DNA from: Streptomyces flavofungini
GTDB lineage: Bacteria > Actinomycetota > Actinomycetes > Streptomycetales > Streptomycetaceae
Direction: 5' to 3'
Length of the DNA stretch: 64,000 nt
Assembly (NCBI RefSeq): GCF_030388665.1
Contig: NZ_CP128846.1
Span: 6,460,501-6,524,500 of the forward strand
Shown here: in pieces, positions 43,443-51,618 of the stretch
Numbering within the stretch: the first letter of the stretch is position 1
Layout: each line of letters starts with the position of its first letter
Translations under genes and position numbers: made by a program
The notes under the pieces: generated by a model
What the model was told of the DNA's origin: nothing
Database searches by the model: none
Seen by the model: only the letters and a program-made list of their open reading frames with translations

Positions 43443-44006
43443 TCACGGGGTCGCGGCGCGGGGCTGGGGGAGGGAGCTGTCGCGATGCTGCCGACGTGGC
43501 ATCGCCTGCTCCCACGGGGCATGCGTACCGAGCCGTATGTGTCCGTCGGGCGTGCGGTGCAACTGCAGTCCGTCGGCGTGCGGATCGGCCGTCAGAGGGT
43601 CGACACCCGGCCGCACGCCATGGAGATGGAGGGTGTTGTCGGCGGTGACCGGCAGCCAGGCCGGAGGGCCGAACCACACTGGTGCGCTGTAGTCGGTGAC
43701 GGCCAAGGTCACCGTCGTCCCGTCAGCTGTCACGGTGAGGCTGATGCGCGGTGTGCTGCTGTGGCCGACGAGGTAGTGGGCCGCGATCCTGACCGTGTCC
43801 TCCGTACGCTTGAGCAGCCACCTGGAGGCCCCGGCCCTGGCCAGGGCCGCGACCGCCACATCCGCCAACAGCGCCAGGTCCCTGGAGGAGCGTCCGGCCT
43901 CCACGGTCAGCGACAGCCTGTGATCACTTTGCGGCGCCGACTGCTGCCCGGCGGCGTCGTCCTCAAGAAGGCGGGGCAGCCCACGCACCTCAACGGTTCG
44001 TCCCAT
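43443..44006 (-). CDS. Hypothetical protein, possibly HATPase/RsbW-like
   Basis: 187 residues starting at ATG 44006 after a GGGGAGG Shine-Dalgarno. The centre (SRDLALLADVAVAALARAG ... VRIAAHYLV, then RISLTVTADGTTVTLAVTDYSAPV) is laid out like the helix-strand pattern of anti-sigma HATPase domains, with VTDYS where DxGxG would lie, so ATP binding is doubtful. It is upstream of, and on the same strand as, the STAS gene, but 870 bases away. Function is not assigned. Confidence 0.5.
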   Translation of the reverse strand: MGRTVEVRGLPRLLEDDAAGQQSAPQSDHRLSLTVEAGRSSRDLALLADVAVAALARAGASRWLLKRTEDTVRIAAHYLVGHSSTPRISLTVTADGTTVTLAVTDYSAPVWFGPPAWLPVTADNTLHLHGVRPGVDPLTADPHADGLQLHRTPDGHIRLGTHAPWEQAMPRRQHRDSSLPQPRAATP

Positions 44007-44373
44007 CGACGCCTCCCCTGCGCCTTGAGCACGTAACAACGCGGACGCAAGACGACCCGTGGGGGCATGGCCTCGCGTACAAGCGGCACGAGCCTGGGTC
44101 CAGGGCGTACCCGGGAGGCTACGACTCCACCGGCAGCCGGTCCAGGTGCCTCGGGCCACAAGTACGGGACCTCTGACCCATTGACCGCGTAGGGGCGCTC
44201 GGCCACCCGTGGGCCGACGACACCTCTGCAGGCTCCGGAGCGAATCGGGGTGGGGGCGGGCATGTCCGGCTCCCCGGTGAAACCGGAGGGGAGACGGGTC
44301 ACCGCTTGGGGTCGAGCCCCACCCGCCCCCTGGTTCGGGGAGGGGTGGGGTCGGCGCACCACGAGGGCCCACC
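44007..44373. other. Intergenic region with a tRNA-end-like sequence
   Basis: About 370 bases between the hypothetical gene and the surface protein. GGGGTCGAGCCCCACCCGCC at 44309-44328 (continuing CC) matches 19-20 of 22 bases of the tRNA 3' fragment at 175-196. No other feature was seen. Confidence 0.4.
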
Positions 44374-47300
44374 TCACTGGTGGTCGCGTACCTCTCGCCG
44401 CCTGTGGGCGATCGCCGCGAGCAACGTCCCTGCCGCGAGCAGCGCCGCAGCGATTCCCGACGCCATCCACATGCCCCCCGCCCCGGTGTCCGGCAGCGGC
44501 GGCGTCGGGGTCGACTCCGACGGTGAGGGGGACGGGGAGTCGGAGGGGGAGGGGGAGTCGGAGGGGGACGGCGACGGGGAGTCGGACGGGGACGGTGAGG
44601 GGGAGGGGGAGTCCGACGGTGAGGGGGACGGCGAAGGTGAGTCGGACGGGGACGGGGAGGGGGAGGGGGAGTCCGACGGTGAGGGGGACGGCGAAGGTGA
44701 GTCCGACGGGGACGGGGACGGGGAGGGGGAGTCCGACGGTGAGGGGGACGGCGACGGGGACGGGGAGTCCGACGGCGAGGAGGACGGCGAAGGTGAGTCC
44801 GACGGAGACGGCGACGGCGAAGGTGAGTCCGACGGGGACGGCGACGGAGAGGGCGACGGGGGCCGGTGGATCTCGTCGACCACCCAGGGGGCCTCCGTCG
44901 CGAGGAGGCGGCGGGTCGTGCCGTCGGGCTGGCGGCGGTCGCCCGCGATGGCGATCTTGTTCCAGGTGCGTTCGCCGCCCTCGAACGGCTCGTCGTCGGG
45001 GCCGCGCTCGGGCACGGCCATGGTCCAGCGGAGCGTGTAGCGCTCGCCGGCCGAGAACACATGGTCGCCGAAGTCGAAGCGGACCGAGCGGATCCGGCTC
45101 CAGTCGGTGACTTGGCCCGCTGGTACGAAGGACGGGTCGGGGCGGCCTTCGCACTGGAAGGGGGCGCTGTCGTCCGGGGTGTTGTCCATCTCGGGGCGGC
45201 ACGGGTCGGCCTTGTCCGAGTAGGTGATGGTCACAGGGGCCGAGCCCGCGTCGATGGGCCCGGTGAGCCGGGGGCGCCACTCGCTCGTGACGTCGTCGCC
45301 GTACCGCCCGCTGGTGACGCCGGTGGTGTCGGGGGCGGGCAGCAGGTCGTAGGCGACGACGTTGGTGAGGGCGGTGTTGCCCATGTTGCCGAGGACGGTG
45401 CGGTACTCGACGGTGCCGCCGATCGCCGACTGTCCGACCTCGTCCTCCTTGCCGGGGACCTCCGCCGAGCCCTTGAACGCGTCGTCCTCGTCGCCCTTGA
45501 CCTCCTTGGTCACGAACAGCGCGGAGGACTCGGCGATCGCGAAGTCGTCGGTGGCCTCGGCGACGTTCTCGCCGGTGTTCCCGTCGCCGTCGATGTCGTG
45601 GCGGTCGGTGGTGCGGGTGTTGATGGGCCGCTCGGCGTCGTAGAGGCCCGCGCGGTTGCCCGCGTAGTCGGCGTCGCCGGGGGAGCCGCCGTAGGTGCCG
45701 CTGGCGACGCCGGGCTCGACGGTCGTGCGGAAGGTGTAGACGCAGGAGGAGTCGTCGGCGGGGATCTCGGCGCCGGGTTCGGCGGTCAGCTCGACGCGGG
45801 TGCGGCCGTCGGGGATCTCGGGGCCCGCGGTGACCGTCTCGGTGAAGCGGTCGCCCGCGGGGCAGTGGTCGGGCTGGTCGTCCGCGAGGGCCCAGGAGCC
45901 CTTCACATAGGTGAGCTGGCGGGGTACGAGGTCGACGAAGCGCGGGCGCAGCGGTGAGGAACCGGTGCGGTAGCGGTCGTTGGTGAGCGTCACCGTCCAG
46001 GTGTGGCTGCCGCCGGGGCCGACGGGCGCCGGGTCGGTGGACTTGGCGAGCTCGGGCTGGGAGACCTCGGGTTCGATGTGGAAGCTCGCGCAGGACTCCT
46101 CGTCGGCGCTGCCGCTGCCGCCGGTGAGGCCGAGGCGGGCGCAGTTGTCGACGTCGCCGCTGCCTCCGGGGATCTCGGAGCCGTCGGCGCGGCCGGAGAC
46201 CTGCACGACGAGGTCGGTGCCCGCGGGCAGGCGCGGCACGTCGACGCGCACGGAGACGAGGTCGCCCGAGCCGCGCAGGTCGATGCTCTGCCCGGACGGT
46301 GTGAGGGTCTCGGTGCTGCCGTCGCGCCGGGTCACGACCACCGACCAGTCGCCGCCGTAGGCTCCGCCGGACGGGGTGGACAGGCTGAGGACCTGGGGGT
46401 CGAACCCGGCGGGCAGGGGGTCGCTGAGGCGGGCGTCGGCGGCGTCGGTGCCGGTGTTGGCGAAGCGCAGCACGTACGACACGCGCTGGCCGTCGGCGGC
46501 GAGCGGCGGGTCGACGGACTTGTCGAGGGTGCCGGACACCTCGCCGCCGCCGGAGCCGACGACGGTGTCGGCCGTGTCGGTCTTGGTGATCTTCTCGGTC
46601 TCCGGCCCGTACGGGTCGCCGGTGACGGACGCGGTGTCGGTGAGCGTGGTGCCGTCGGCGACGTCAGCGCGCACCTTCACGCGGATCTCGTGCACGACGC
46701 CGTAGGGGTAGCTCTTGACCTGCGCCAACTGGTCGCCGGGCCGGTCGGGTTCGGTGTCGACGGGCCAGCTGACGGTGCGGGTCGCCGCGTCGTAGGTGTA
46801 GCCCGCGGGGGTGGCGTCGACGAGGTCCACGCCCTCGGGGAGCACGTCGGTGAGGACGGCGTTCTCCAGGGCGAGGTTGCCGCGCGGCCGGTTGGCGTTC
46901 CGGGGGTCGTTGGTGGCGGTGACCTTGTACGTGATGGTCTCGCCGGGCCGGGCGCGGGAGGGGCCCTCCTTGCGGACGGCCGGGTTCGGCTCGGCGGTCA
47001 CCTCGACGACGGCGTCGTCGGTGCTGGGGGTGCCGTCGCCGTTGCCGGCGGTCGCCGACATGCCCGCCCTCTGGTCGCCGGGCGGCGTCCAGTAGTCCTC
47101 GGTGGGCCAGCTGACGGTGAGCTGGGAGCTCTGCCCGCTGGCGATGGAGCTGTACGTGACGGTCACGGTGCCGTCGTCGGCCGCGCTCACACCGGTGACA
47201 CCCGGCGGGTACGGCTGCGACACCACGCCCTTGCCCAAGGCGCCGGGCGGGGGCGTGAAGGTGACGGTCACCGCCTGGCAGTCGCCGGGGATCGAGCACT

Positions 47301-47493
47301 GGATGAACCCGTTGTACGTGACGTGGTCGCCCGCGGGCACCGGCGACGTGCCCGGGTCGAGCCGCACGCTCATCCGGGGGTCGACGCGGGCCTCGCTGTC
47401 GTGGGGCACGAGGGCGAGCGCCGCGAGGGCGGCGACGAGGACGGCCACCGCGGCGACGAGCGCGCGACGGTACCGATGGGCGATGGGGACCAC
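44374..47493 (-). CDS. Large LPXTG-type cell-wall-anchored surface protein
   Basis: 1039 residues. Signal peptide (RRALVAAVAVLVAALAALALVPHDSEA). Then several DUF11-like beta repeats (e.g. RPGETITYKVTATNDPRN; ADGQRVSYVLRFANTGTDAADARLSDPLP; GGSHTWTVTLTNDRY; GGTVEYRTVLGNMGNTALTNVVAYDLLP) spanning about 150-860. A Ser-Pro stalk with SPSPSPSDS units (about 870-990) precedes LPDTG (1000-1004), a hydrophobic helix and a basic tail RRREVRDHQ. This is a complete sortase signal. It probably projects through the wall as an adhesin or coat component. The LPDTG form differs from the LAXTG used by Streptomyces chaplins. Confidence 0.9.
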   Translation of the reverse strand: MVPIAHRYRRALVAAVAVLVAALAALALVPHDSEARVDPRMSVRLDPGTSPVPAGDHVTYNGFIQCSIPGDCQAVTVTFTPPPGALGKGVVSQPYPPGVTGVSAADDGTVTVTYSSIASGQSSQLTVSWPTEDYWTPPGDQRAGMSATAGNGDGTPSTDDAVVEVTAEPNPAVRKEGPSRARPGETITYKVTATNDPRNANRPRGNLALENAVLTDVLPEGVDLVDATPAGYTYDAATRTVSWPVDTEPDRPGDQLAQVKSYPYGVVHEIRVKVRADVADGTTLTDTASVTGDPYGPETEKITKTDTADTVVGSGGGEVSGTLDKSVDPPLAADGQRVSYVLRFANTGTDAADARLSDPLPAGFDPQVLSLSTPSGGAYGGDWSVVVTRRDGSTETLTPSGQSIDLRGSGDLVSVRVDVPRLPAGTDLVVQVSGRADGSEIPGGSGDVDNCARLGLTGGSGSADEESCASFHIEPEVSQPELAKSTDPAPVGPGGSHTWTVTLTNDRYRTGSSPLRPRFVDLVPRQLTYVKGSWALADDQPDHCPAGDRFTETVTAGPEIPDGRTRVELTAEPGAEIPADDSSCVYTFRTTVEPGVASGTYGGSPGDADYAGNRAGLYDAERPINTRTTDRHDIDGDGNTGENVAEATDDFAIAESSALFVTKEVKGDEDDAFKGSAEVPGKEDEVGQSAIGGTVEYRTVLGNMGNTALTNVVAYDLLPAPDTTGVTSGRYGDDVTSEWRPRLTGPIDAGSAPVTITYSDKADPCRPEMDNTPDDSAPFQCEGRPDPSFVPAGQVTDWSRIRSVRFDFGDHVFSAGERYTLRWTMAVPERGPDDEPFEGGERTWNKIAIAGDRRQPDGTTRRLLATEAPWVVDEIHRPPSPSPSPSPSDSPSPSPSPSDSPSPSSSPSDSPSPSPSPSPSDSPSPSPSPSDSPSPSPSPSDSPSPSPSPSDSPSPSPSPSDSPSPSPSPSDSPSPSPSDSPSPSDSPSPSPSESTPTPPLPDTGAGGMWMASGIAAALLAAGTLLAAIAHRRREVRDHQ
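44516..44876. repeat. Ser-Pro stalk tandem repeats
   Basis: Imperfect 24-30 bp units (GAGTCCGACGGTGAGGGGGA-like) repeated about a dozen times and coding on the minus strand for (SPSPSP)SDSP units of the surface protein. Unit length varies in multiples of 3, keeping the frame. Confidence 0.9.
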
Positions 47494-47574
47494 AGCACTT
47501 CCGACCGCGAGGGGACCTGAGGACGCGTCAACTGTGCGGTGGCGGAGGGCGGCTTCGACCGCTACGACAAGGCG

Positions 47575-47991
47575 TTAAGCCCACGTTTCACCTGAAAGGC
47601 CCCGTGTCGGGGGCTGCCCCGCGGCCCACGCCCACGCCGGCGCCGGTGCCGGCACTGGCGTCGGCGCCCTGCGGGGACACGCGGGCGGCTGCGCGAAGCG
47701 CACATCCAAGGGTGACGTCCCGCACGGCTCCTGCTGTGCCTTCAGGAACGCCAGGCCCACGAGGAAGGCCGTCCCGACGAGGATCACGTGGGTGAACGCG
47801 GTCCGCCAGAAGCGGAGCAGTGCGGCGACGCGGAATCCGCCGGCCGCCAGCAGTCCCACGAACATGAGGACGCTGTCCTCGAAGGTCTCCGCGTCCCGAG
47901 CGCCTTCCGGGGGCGACGCACCGATTCCGGACGCGACGATCGCGTAGCCCGCGACGAGCAGGACCATGAGGTCGAGGACCGCCGCGGCCAC
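47575..47991 (-). CDS. Small membrane protein of unknown function
   Basis: 138 residues from GTG 47991. Three hydrophobic segments: LDLMVLLVAGYAIVASGIGA, VLMFVGLLAAGGFRVAALL and THVILVGTAFLVGLAFL, then a Pro/Ala-rich tail (TPVPAPAPAWAWAAG) with two Cys. No family was recognised. It sits 35 bases after the TPR gene on the same strand and 82 bases before the surface protein, so it may share their transcript. Confidence 0.6.
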   Translation of the reverse strand: MAAAVLDLMVLLVAGYAIVASGIGASPPEGARDAETFEDSVLMFVGLLAAGGFRVAALLRFWRTAFTHVILVGTAFLVGLAFLKAQQEPCGTSPLDVRFAQPPACPRRAPTPVPAPAPAWAWAAGQPPTRGLSGETWA

Positions 47992-48026
47992 GGCCAGCGG
48001 TCAGTCGCTCCGGCCCGGTTCACGTC

Positions 48027-49310
48027 TCATGCGGCGATTCTTCTCGCTGGGGCCCAAGGAGGGCTGAGCAGGCGTACTCCGAAGGGGGCGCAGGGGGTGC
48101 AGGGGGTGCAGGGGGTGGGCCGGGTGTCCGGGAGGGCCTGGGCAGGGGCTTGCGGCGGCAGCGACTCCAGGAGGTGCACCGCCGCGTCCCGCGCGGACGC
48201 CGGGACGCGGTCGGGGCCGTGCAGGACGCGGCGCGCGGTGCCCCGCAGGCGTTCGGTGGTGCGGGCGGAGCCGATGTCCGCCGCGCGCGGGGCGAGGTCC
48301 GCCACGAGCAGTTCCGCGTCGGTCCACGCGCCGGCGCCGGTCAGGGCGGCCAGGAGGTGGGCCGTGAACAGGTGCCGGTAGGACGGGTCGCCGGAGGCGG
48401 TGGCGGCGCGGCGCAGCAGCGGGACGGCGCGGCCGAAGTCCCCCAGGCGGGCGGCGACCCAGCCCCGGTGGCCGGTCAGTTCGCGCTCGTCGAGCCACCA
48501 CGCCCACGCGGGATCGCGCCCCGAGACGCCGTCGAGGAACAGGCTTCCGGCGCGGGCCATGAGCTCCGCCGGCTCGCGCCGGGCGCCCCGCATCGCCGTC
48601 GCGTGGGCCTCGCGGATCCGTACGAGGGCCGCGACGCGCGGCGGCAGCGGGCGGGGGCCCCGGGCCCGGGCGGCGGCGGCGAGGGCGGCCCGGGGCTGCC
48701 CGATGTGGGCCAGGAGCATGCTGTCGTTGAGCAGGGTGAGGCGGGCCGTCCAGCGGTCCCCGCACAGCTCGGCGAGGGCGAGCGCGCGGGCGTTCATCCG
48801 GTGGGCGGCCCCGTGGAGCCCGGCGTCGAAGAGCACCCACCCGATCACCTCGCACAACTCCGCGAGCACGGCGAGCCGGTCACTGCCCGCGCCCGCGAGC
48901 GACGCGGGGTCGGCGGTCACCTCGGGCACCGCGCGTACGACGGCCCGGGCGAGGGGGACGGCGGTGACCCCGCCTCCGGCGGAGTCCAGGCCGATGAGCC
49001 GCCGGGTGACGGCGCGGAGCGCTTCGAGGCCGGGGCGGGGGTGGCCGCAGCGGTCGTGGTCGGACAGGCCGAGGCCTGCGCCCGGGTCAAGGGCTGCGCC
49101 CAGGCCGAGGCCTGCGCCCGGGTCAGGGGCTGCGCCCGGGTCGAGGCCTGCGCCCGGGTCAGGGGCTGCGCCCGGGTCGAGGCCTGCGCCCGGGGCGAGG
49201 CCCGTAGCTGGGCCAGAGGCTGCGCTCGGCGCAGATCCTGCGCCCGACCTCAAGTCCCGTCCCATGCCCGTACCCAAGCCCTCGCCCGCCCTCACACCCG
49301 CCCTCCCCAC
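48027..49310 (-). CDS. TPR-like protein with repeat-expanded N-terminus
   Basis: 427 residues. The centre (about 90-370) is built from paired Ala-rich helices of tetratricopeptide type (LAVLAELCEVIGWVLFDAGLHGAAHRMNARALALAELCGD; RLTLLNDSMLLAHIGQPRAALAAAARA; WVAARLGDFGRAVPLLRRAATAS), as in Streptomyces TPR regulators, but no DNA-binding domain is seen. The N-terminus is a GAGLDPGAAPDP repeat from an 18-bp DNA repeat, and the C-terminus has CTPCTPC from a 9-bp repeat. It lies 36 bases after the PLP-enzyme gene, so it could be the last gene of that operon. Confidence 0.7.
   Translation of the reverse strand: MGRAGVRAGEGLGTGMGRDLRSGAGSAPSAASGPATGLAPGAGLDPGAAPDPGAGLDPGAAPDPGAGLGLGAALDPGAGLGLSDHDRCGHPRPGLEALRAVTRRLIGLDSAGGGVTAVPLARAVVRAVPEVTADPASLAGAGSDRLAVLAELCEVIGWVLFDAGLHGAAHRMNARALALAELCGDRWTARLTLLNDSMLLAHIGQPRAALAAAARARGPRPLPPRVAALVRIREAHATAMRGARREPAELMARAGSLFLDGVSGRDPAWAWWLDERELTGHRGWVAARLGDFGRAVPLLRRAATASGDPSYRHLFTAHLLAALTGAGAWTDAELLVADLAPRAADIGSARTTERLRGTARRVLHGPDRVPASARDAAVHLLESLPPQAPAQALPDTRPTPCTPCTPCAPFGVRLLSPPWAPARRIAA
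49077..49200. repeat. 18-bp tandem repeat array
   Basis: About seven copies of two alternating 18-base units, GCCCGGGTCGAGGCCTGC and GCCCGGGTCAGGGGCTGC. They code for the Gly/Ala/Pro/Asp repeats at the start of the TPR protein. The units abut without unique spacers, so it is not a CRISPR array. Confidence 0.85.
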
Positions 49311-49346
49311 CCCGCGCTCATCCCCGCGGCCCCCGCCCTCCCTCGA

Positions 49347-50546
49347 TCATGCCAAACCCCGGCCCCGTCCCCGGGAGACCGCATGGACGGGCCCCCGCCC
49401 GGTCCCGTCCGGCGTCTCCGCCTGGGCGGGCGCCTCCGCCCCGGCCCACTCCATCCGCGACCACGGCAGGGCCAGCTCCGCCGCCGACGACACCGTGCGG
49501 GGTGCGAGGCCGTCCAGGTCGGCGGCCTCGGCGTGGCGGGCGAAGACCGTGTCGACGTAGCGGTGGCCGGTGTCGGCCGCGAGGAACACCGTGGTGCCGC
49601 CCGGGACCCGGGCGTGCTCCCAGCGGGCCGCCGCGTAGCTCGCGCCGGTGGACAGGCCCGCGAACACGGCGTGGCGGCGCAGCAGGTCGACGCTCCCGGC
49701 GAGGGCGGTGTCGAACGACAGCCAGTGGACGGTGTCGTACGCCGTGTGCGACACGTTGGCGAACGGGATCGAGCTGCCGATCCCCGCGATGATGATCTCC
49801 GGGTCGGCCACGTGCTCGCTGCCGAACGTGACACTGCCGAAGGGCTGCACGCCCACGAGCCGCACCGGCCCCGCGCCGTCCGCCCGCCGGATTGGACCCG
49901 TACCGTCCGCCCGCAGGTACCGGGCCAGCGCACCCGTCGAAGCTCCCGAGCCCACCCCGCCGACCAGGGTGAGCGGTCCGCCGTCCGCGGGCGCCGCCGC
50001 GCGGACGCGGTCGGCGATCGCGCGGTAGCCGAGGTAGTGGATGTCGTCGTGGTACTGCCGCATCCAGTGGTAGTCGGGGTGCGCGGCCAGGATCTCGTGC
50101 ACGCGGGCGACCCGCCGCTTCTGGTCCAGCTTCAGGTCGGAGCTCGGCGGCATCTGCTCCAGGCGCGCTCCCAGGACGGCGAGTTGGGTGCGCAGGGCGC
50201 GGTCGACGGTGGTGGAGCCGACGATGTGGCAGCGCATGCCGTAGCGGTGGCAGGCCAGGGCGAGGGCGTACGCGTAGATGCCGCTGGAGCTGTCGAGGAG
50301 GGTGTCGCCGCGGCGTACCGCGCCCGTGTCCAGGAGATGGCGGACCGCGGCGAGCGCCGACACGACCTTCATGGTCTCAAAGCGCAGGCAGATGAGCCCC
50401 TCGTCGACACGTATCAGGTCGGGGCGGCCGATCGCCTCCGCGATGTGCTCGTCCATCCCGTCCATCCCGTCCATCCCGTCCACCTCGTGCATCTCGCCCG
50501 CTTCGTCCGTCTCTGCTGTCTCTTGTGTCGCTACCGTCTCTTCCAT
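49347..50546 (-). CDS. PLP-dependent cysteine-synthase-fold enzyme (metallophore-type operon)
   Basis: 399 residues of fold-type II PLP enzyme. The likely PLP lysine is Lys60 in RFETMKVVSALAAV, replacing the usual S-x-K-DR motif. DSSSGIYAYALALACHRYG is the substrate (Asn-loop) motif in altered form, and LVGGVGSGASTGALARYL is the glycine-rich phosphate cup. Related enzymes (CysK, SbnA) replace the beta-group of O-acetyl- or O-phosphoserine. The ATG at 50546 has GGAGGAG seven bases upstream. It overlaps the kinase gene by 170 bases in another frame. Best guess: beta-replacement on a phosphorylated amino acid made by that kinase, giving a diamino-acid-type unit (inference). Confidence 0.82.
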   Translation of the reverse strand: MEETVATQETAETDEAGEMHEVDGMDGMDGMDEHIAEAIGRPDLIRVDEGLICLRFETMKVVSALAAVRHLLDTGAVRRGDTLLDSSSGIYAYALALACHRYGMRCHIVGSTTVDRALRTQLAVLGARLEQMPPSSDLKLDQKRRVARVHEILAAHPDYHWMRQYHDDIHYLGYRAIADRVRAAAPADGGPLTLVGGVGSGASTGALARYLRADGTGPIRRADGAGPVRLVGVQPFGSVTFGSEHVADPEIIIAGIGSSIPFANVSHTAYDTVHWLSFDTALAGSVDLLRRHAVFAGLSTGASYAAARWEHARVPGGTTVFLAADTGHRYVDTVFARHAEAADLDGLAPRTVSSAAELALPWSRMEWAGAEAPAQAETPDGTGRGPVHAVSRGRGRGLA

Positions 50547-51618
50547 GCGGGTGCTCCTCCGTGAAGATGTGTGAAATGGCGGTGTGGGGGCGGGAGTTCG
50601 AGTGGCCTGGCAGGGGAGCGGTCCGCCTCGGGTCCGTCGCGAAGGTGTACGTGGCCGGGATGCCCGCCGCCGCCAGCGCCTGGGAGCAGCGGCGCAGCCG
50701 CCCCCGCAGGTCCGCGGCCGCCGGGTCGAAGAGCAGGCCCGCCACATTGCCGCTGTGCGCGACCTGCACGCCCACCGCGCCGACCCGGCCCGCGATGGCC
50801 GTGAGCTCCCCGAACTCCTCGTGCGGCAGGACGCGTTGGCCGCGCCGTGCGCTCTCGGTCGCGACATGGCCGAGCAGCACCGGGTCCGCGGTGGCGACGG
50901 CCCGCCGCAGCAGGGCGCGCAGCCGCTCGTACGCGCGCACGTCCTCGTCGTCGTACCCGCGCGTCGGGAGCGCCAGGGTGTCCACGGGCCGCCCGCCGCC
51001 GAGCGCGCAGCCGACGACGACCGCTGGCGGCAGCGCGGCGCCGAGCTCCTCAAGGACCCGGCCCTCCCGCTGGGCGAAGAGGAGCGGGCGGCCGTCCAGC
51101 ATCAGCGGATCCGACGCCCGCTCGGCGCGCACCGCGAGCCGGGCGATGGCCTCCGGCGCGAGGAGCACCCCGAACGCGTCCGCGACCGCGCGCACCGCGG
51201 CGATCACGTCACTGCTCGACGAGCCCATGCCGAGCCCCACGGGTATGGCGCCCGACAGCCGCAACTCGCCGCCGCACAGGGGCTCCTGACAGTGCGTCGC
51301 GCATTCCGCCATCGCGTAGGTGGCGGCCCGCAGCGCCTTGGTGCGGTCGGCGGGCACCACCGTGACGTCCTCGGCGTCCGGGCGGCGCACGAACTCCGCC
51401 CGGGTGCCGAGCGCGGGCAACGGCAGGGTGACCAGGCCCGCCCGCCGCCGCCCGCGCTCGTCGAGGAAGACCCCCTGGAGGATCTCGCCGTGGTGGCAGG
51501 CGGCGTGCCCGGTGCCGGTGCTGGTGCCGGTGCCGGTCGTGGTGCCCCCGCTGGTGGTGGTGCGCGGGTCCGTGCGTGTGCCGGTGCCGGGCCCGTCCTG
51601 CGGCGCCGCGCCCCTCAC
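50377..51618 (-). CDS. GHMP-family amino-acid kinase, PduX-like
   Basis: 413 residues. GHMP motifs: HHGEILQGVFLDERG near the start, PVGLGMGSSSSDVIAAVRAVAD as the ATP loop, and GVQVAHSGNVAGLLFD near the C-terminal part. The HGEILQG and HSGxxxGLL forms are closest to PduX-type L-threonine kinases. It would phosphorylate Thr or Ser as leaving-group activation for the PLP enzyme next door (inference). The GTG at 51618 overlaps the DUF364 stop (GTGA). A Thr/Gly repeat (TTTGTGTSTGTG) precedes the domain. The last 60-70 residues are Arg/Asp/Gly-rich, overlap the PLP gene and are probably not conserved. Confidence 0.82.
   Translation of the reverse strand: MRGAAPQDGPGTGTRTDPRTTTSGGTTTGTGTSTGTGHAACHHGEILQGVFLDERGRRRAGLVTLPLPALGTRAEFVRRPDAEDVTVVPADRTKALRAATYAMAECATHCQEPLCGGELRLSGAIPVGLGMGSSSSDVIAAVRAVADAFGVLLAPEAIARLAVRAERASDPLMLDGRPLLFAQREGRVLEELGAALPPAVVVGCALGGGRPVDTLALPTRGYDDEDVRAYERLRALLRRAVATADPVLLGHVATESARRGQRVLPHEEFGELTAIAGRVGAVGVQVAHSGNVAGLLFDPAAADLRGRLRRCSQALAAAGIPATYTFATDPRRTAPLPGHSNSRPHTAISHIFTEEHPHGRDGSDTRDSRDGRSGRDARGGRDGRDGRDGRAHRGGDRPPRPDTCRRGAHLPAL

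Noticed and set aside
44516..44876. Second repeat block considered as a CRISPR or origin iteron array
   Set aside because: It encodes the Ser-Pro stalk in frame with an obvious surface protein; no replication gene or spacers.
49077..49200. Regular repeats considered as a CRISPR array
   Set aside because: 18-bp units abut with no unique spacers, lie within a coding frame, and no cas gene is present.
48150..50564. 804-residue plus-strand open frame
   Set aside because: Antisense to the TPR and PLP-enzyme genes; repeat segments mirror the known tandem DNA.
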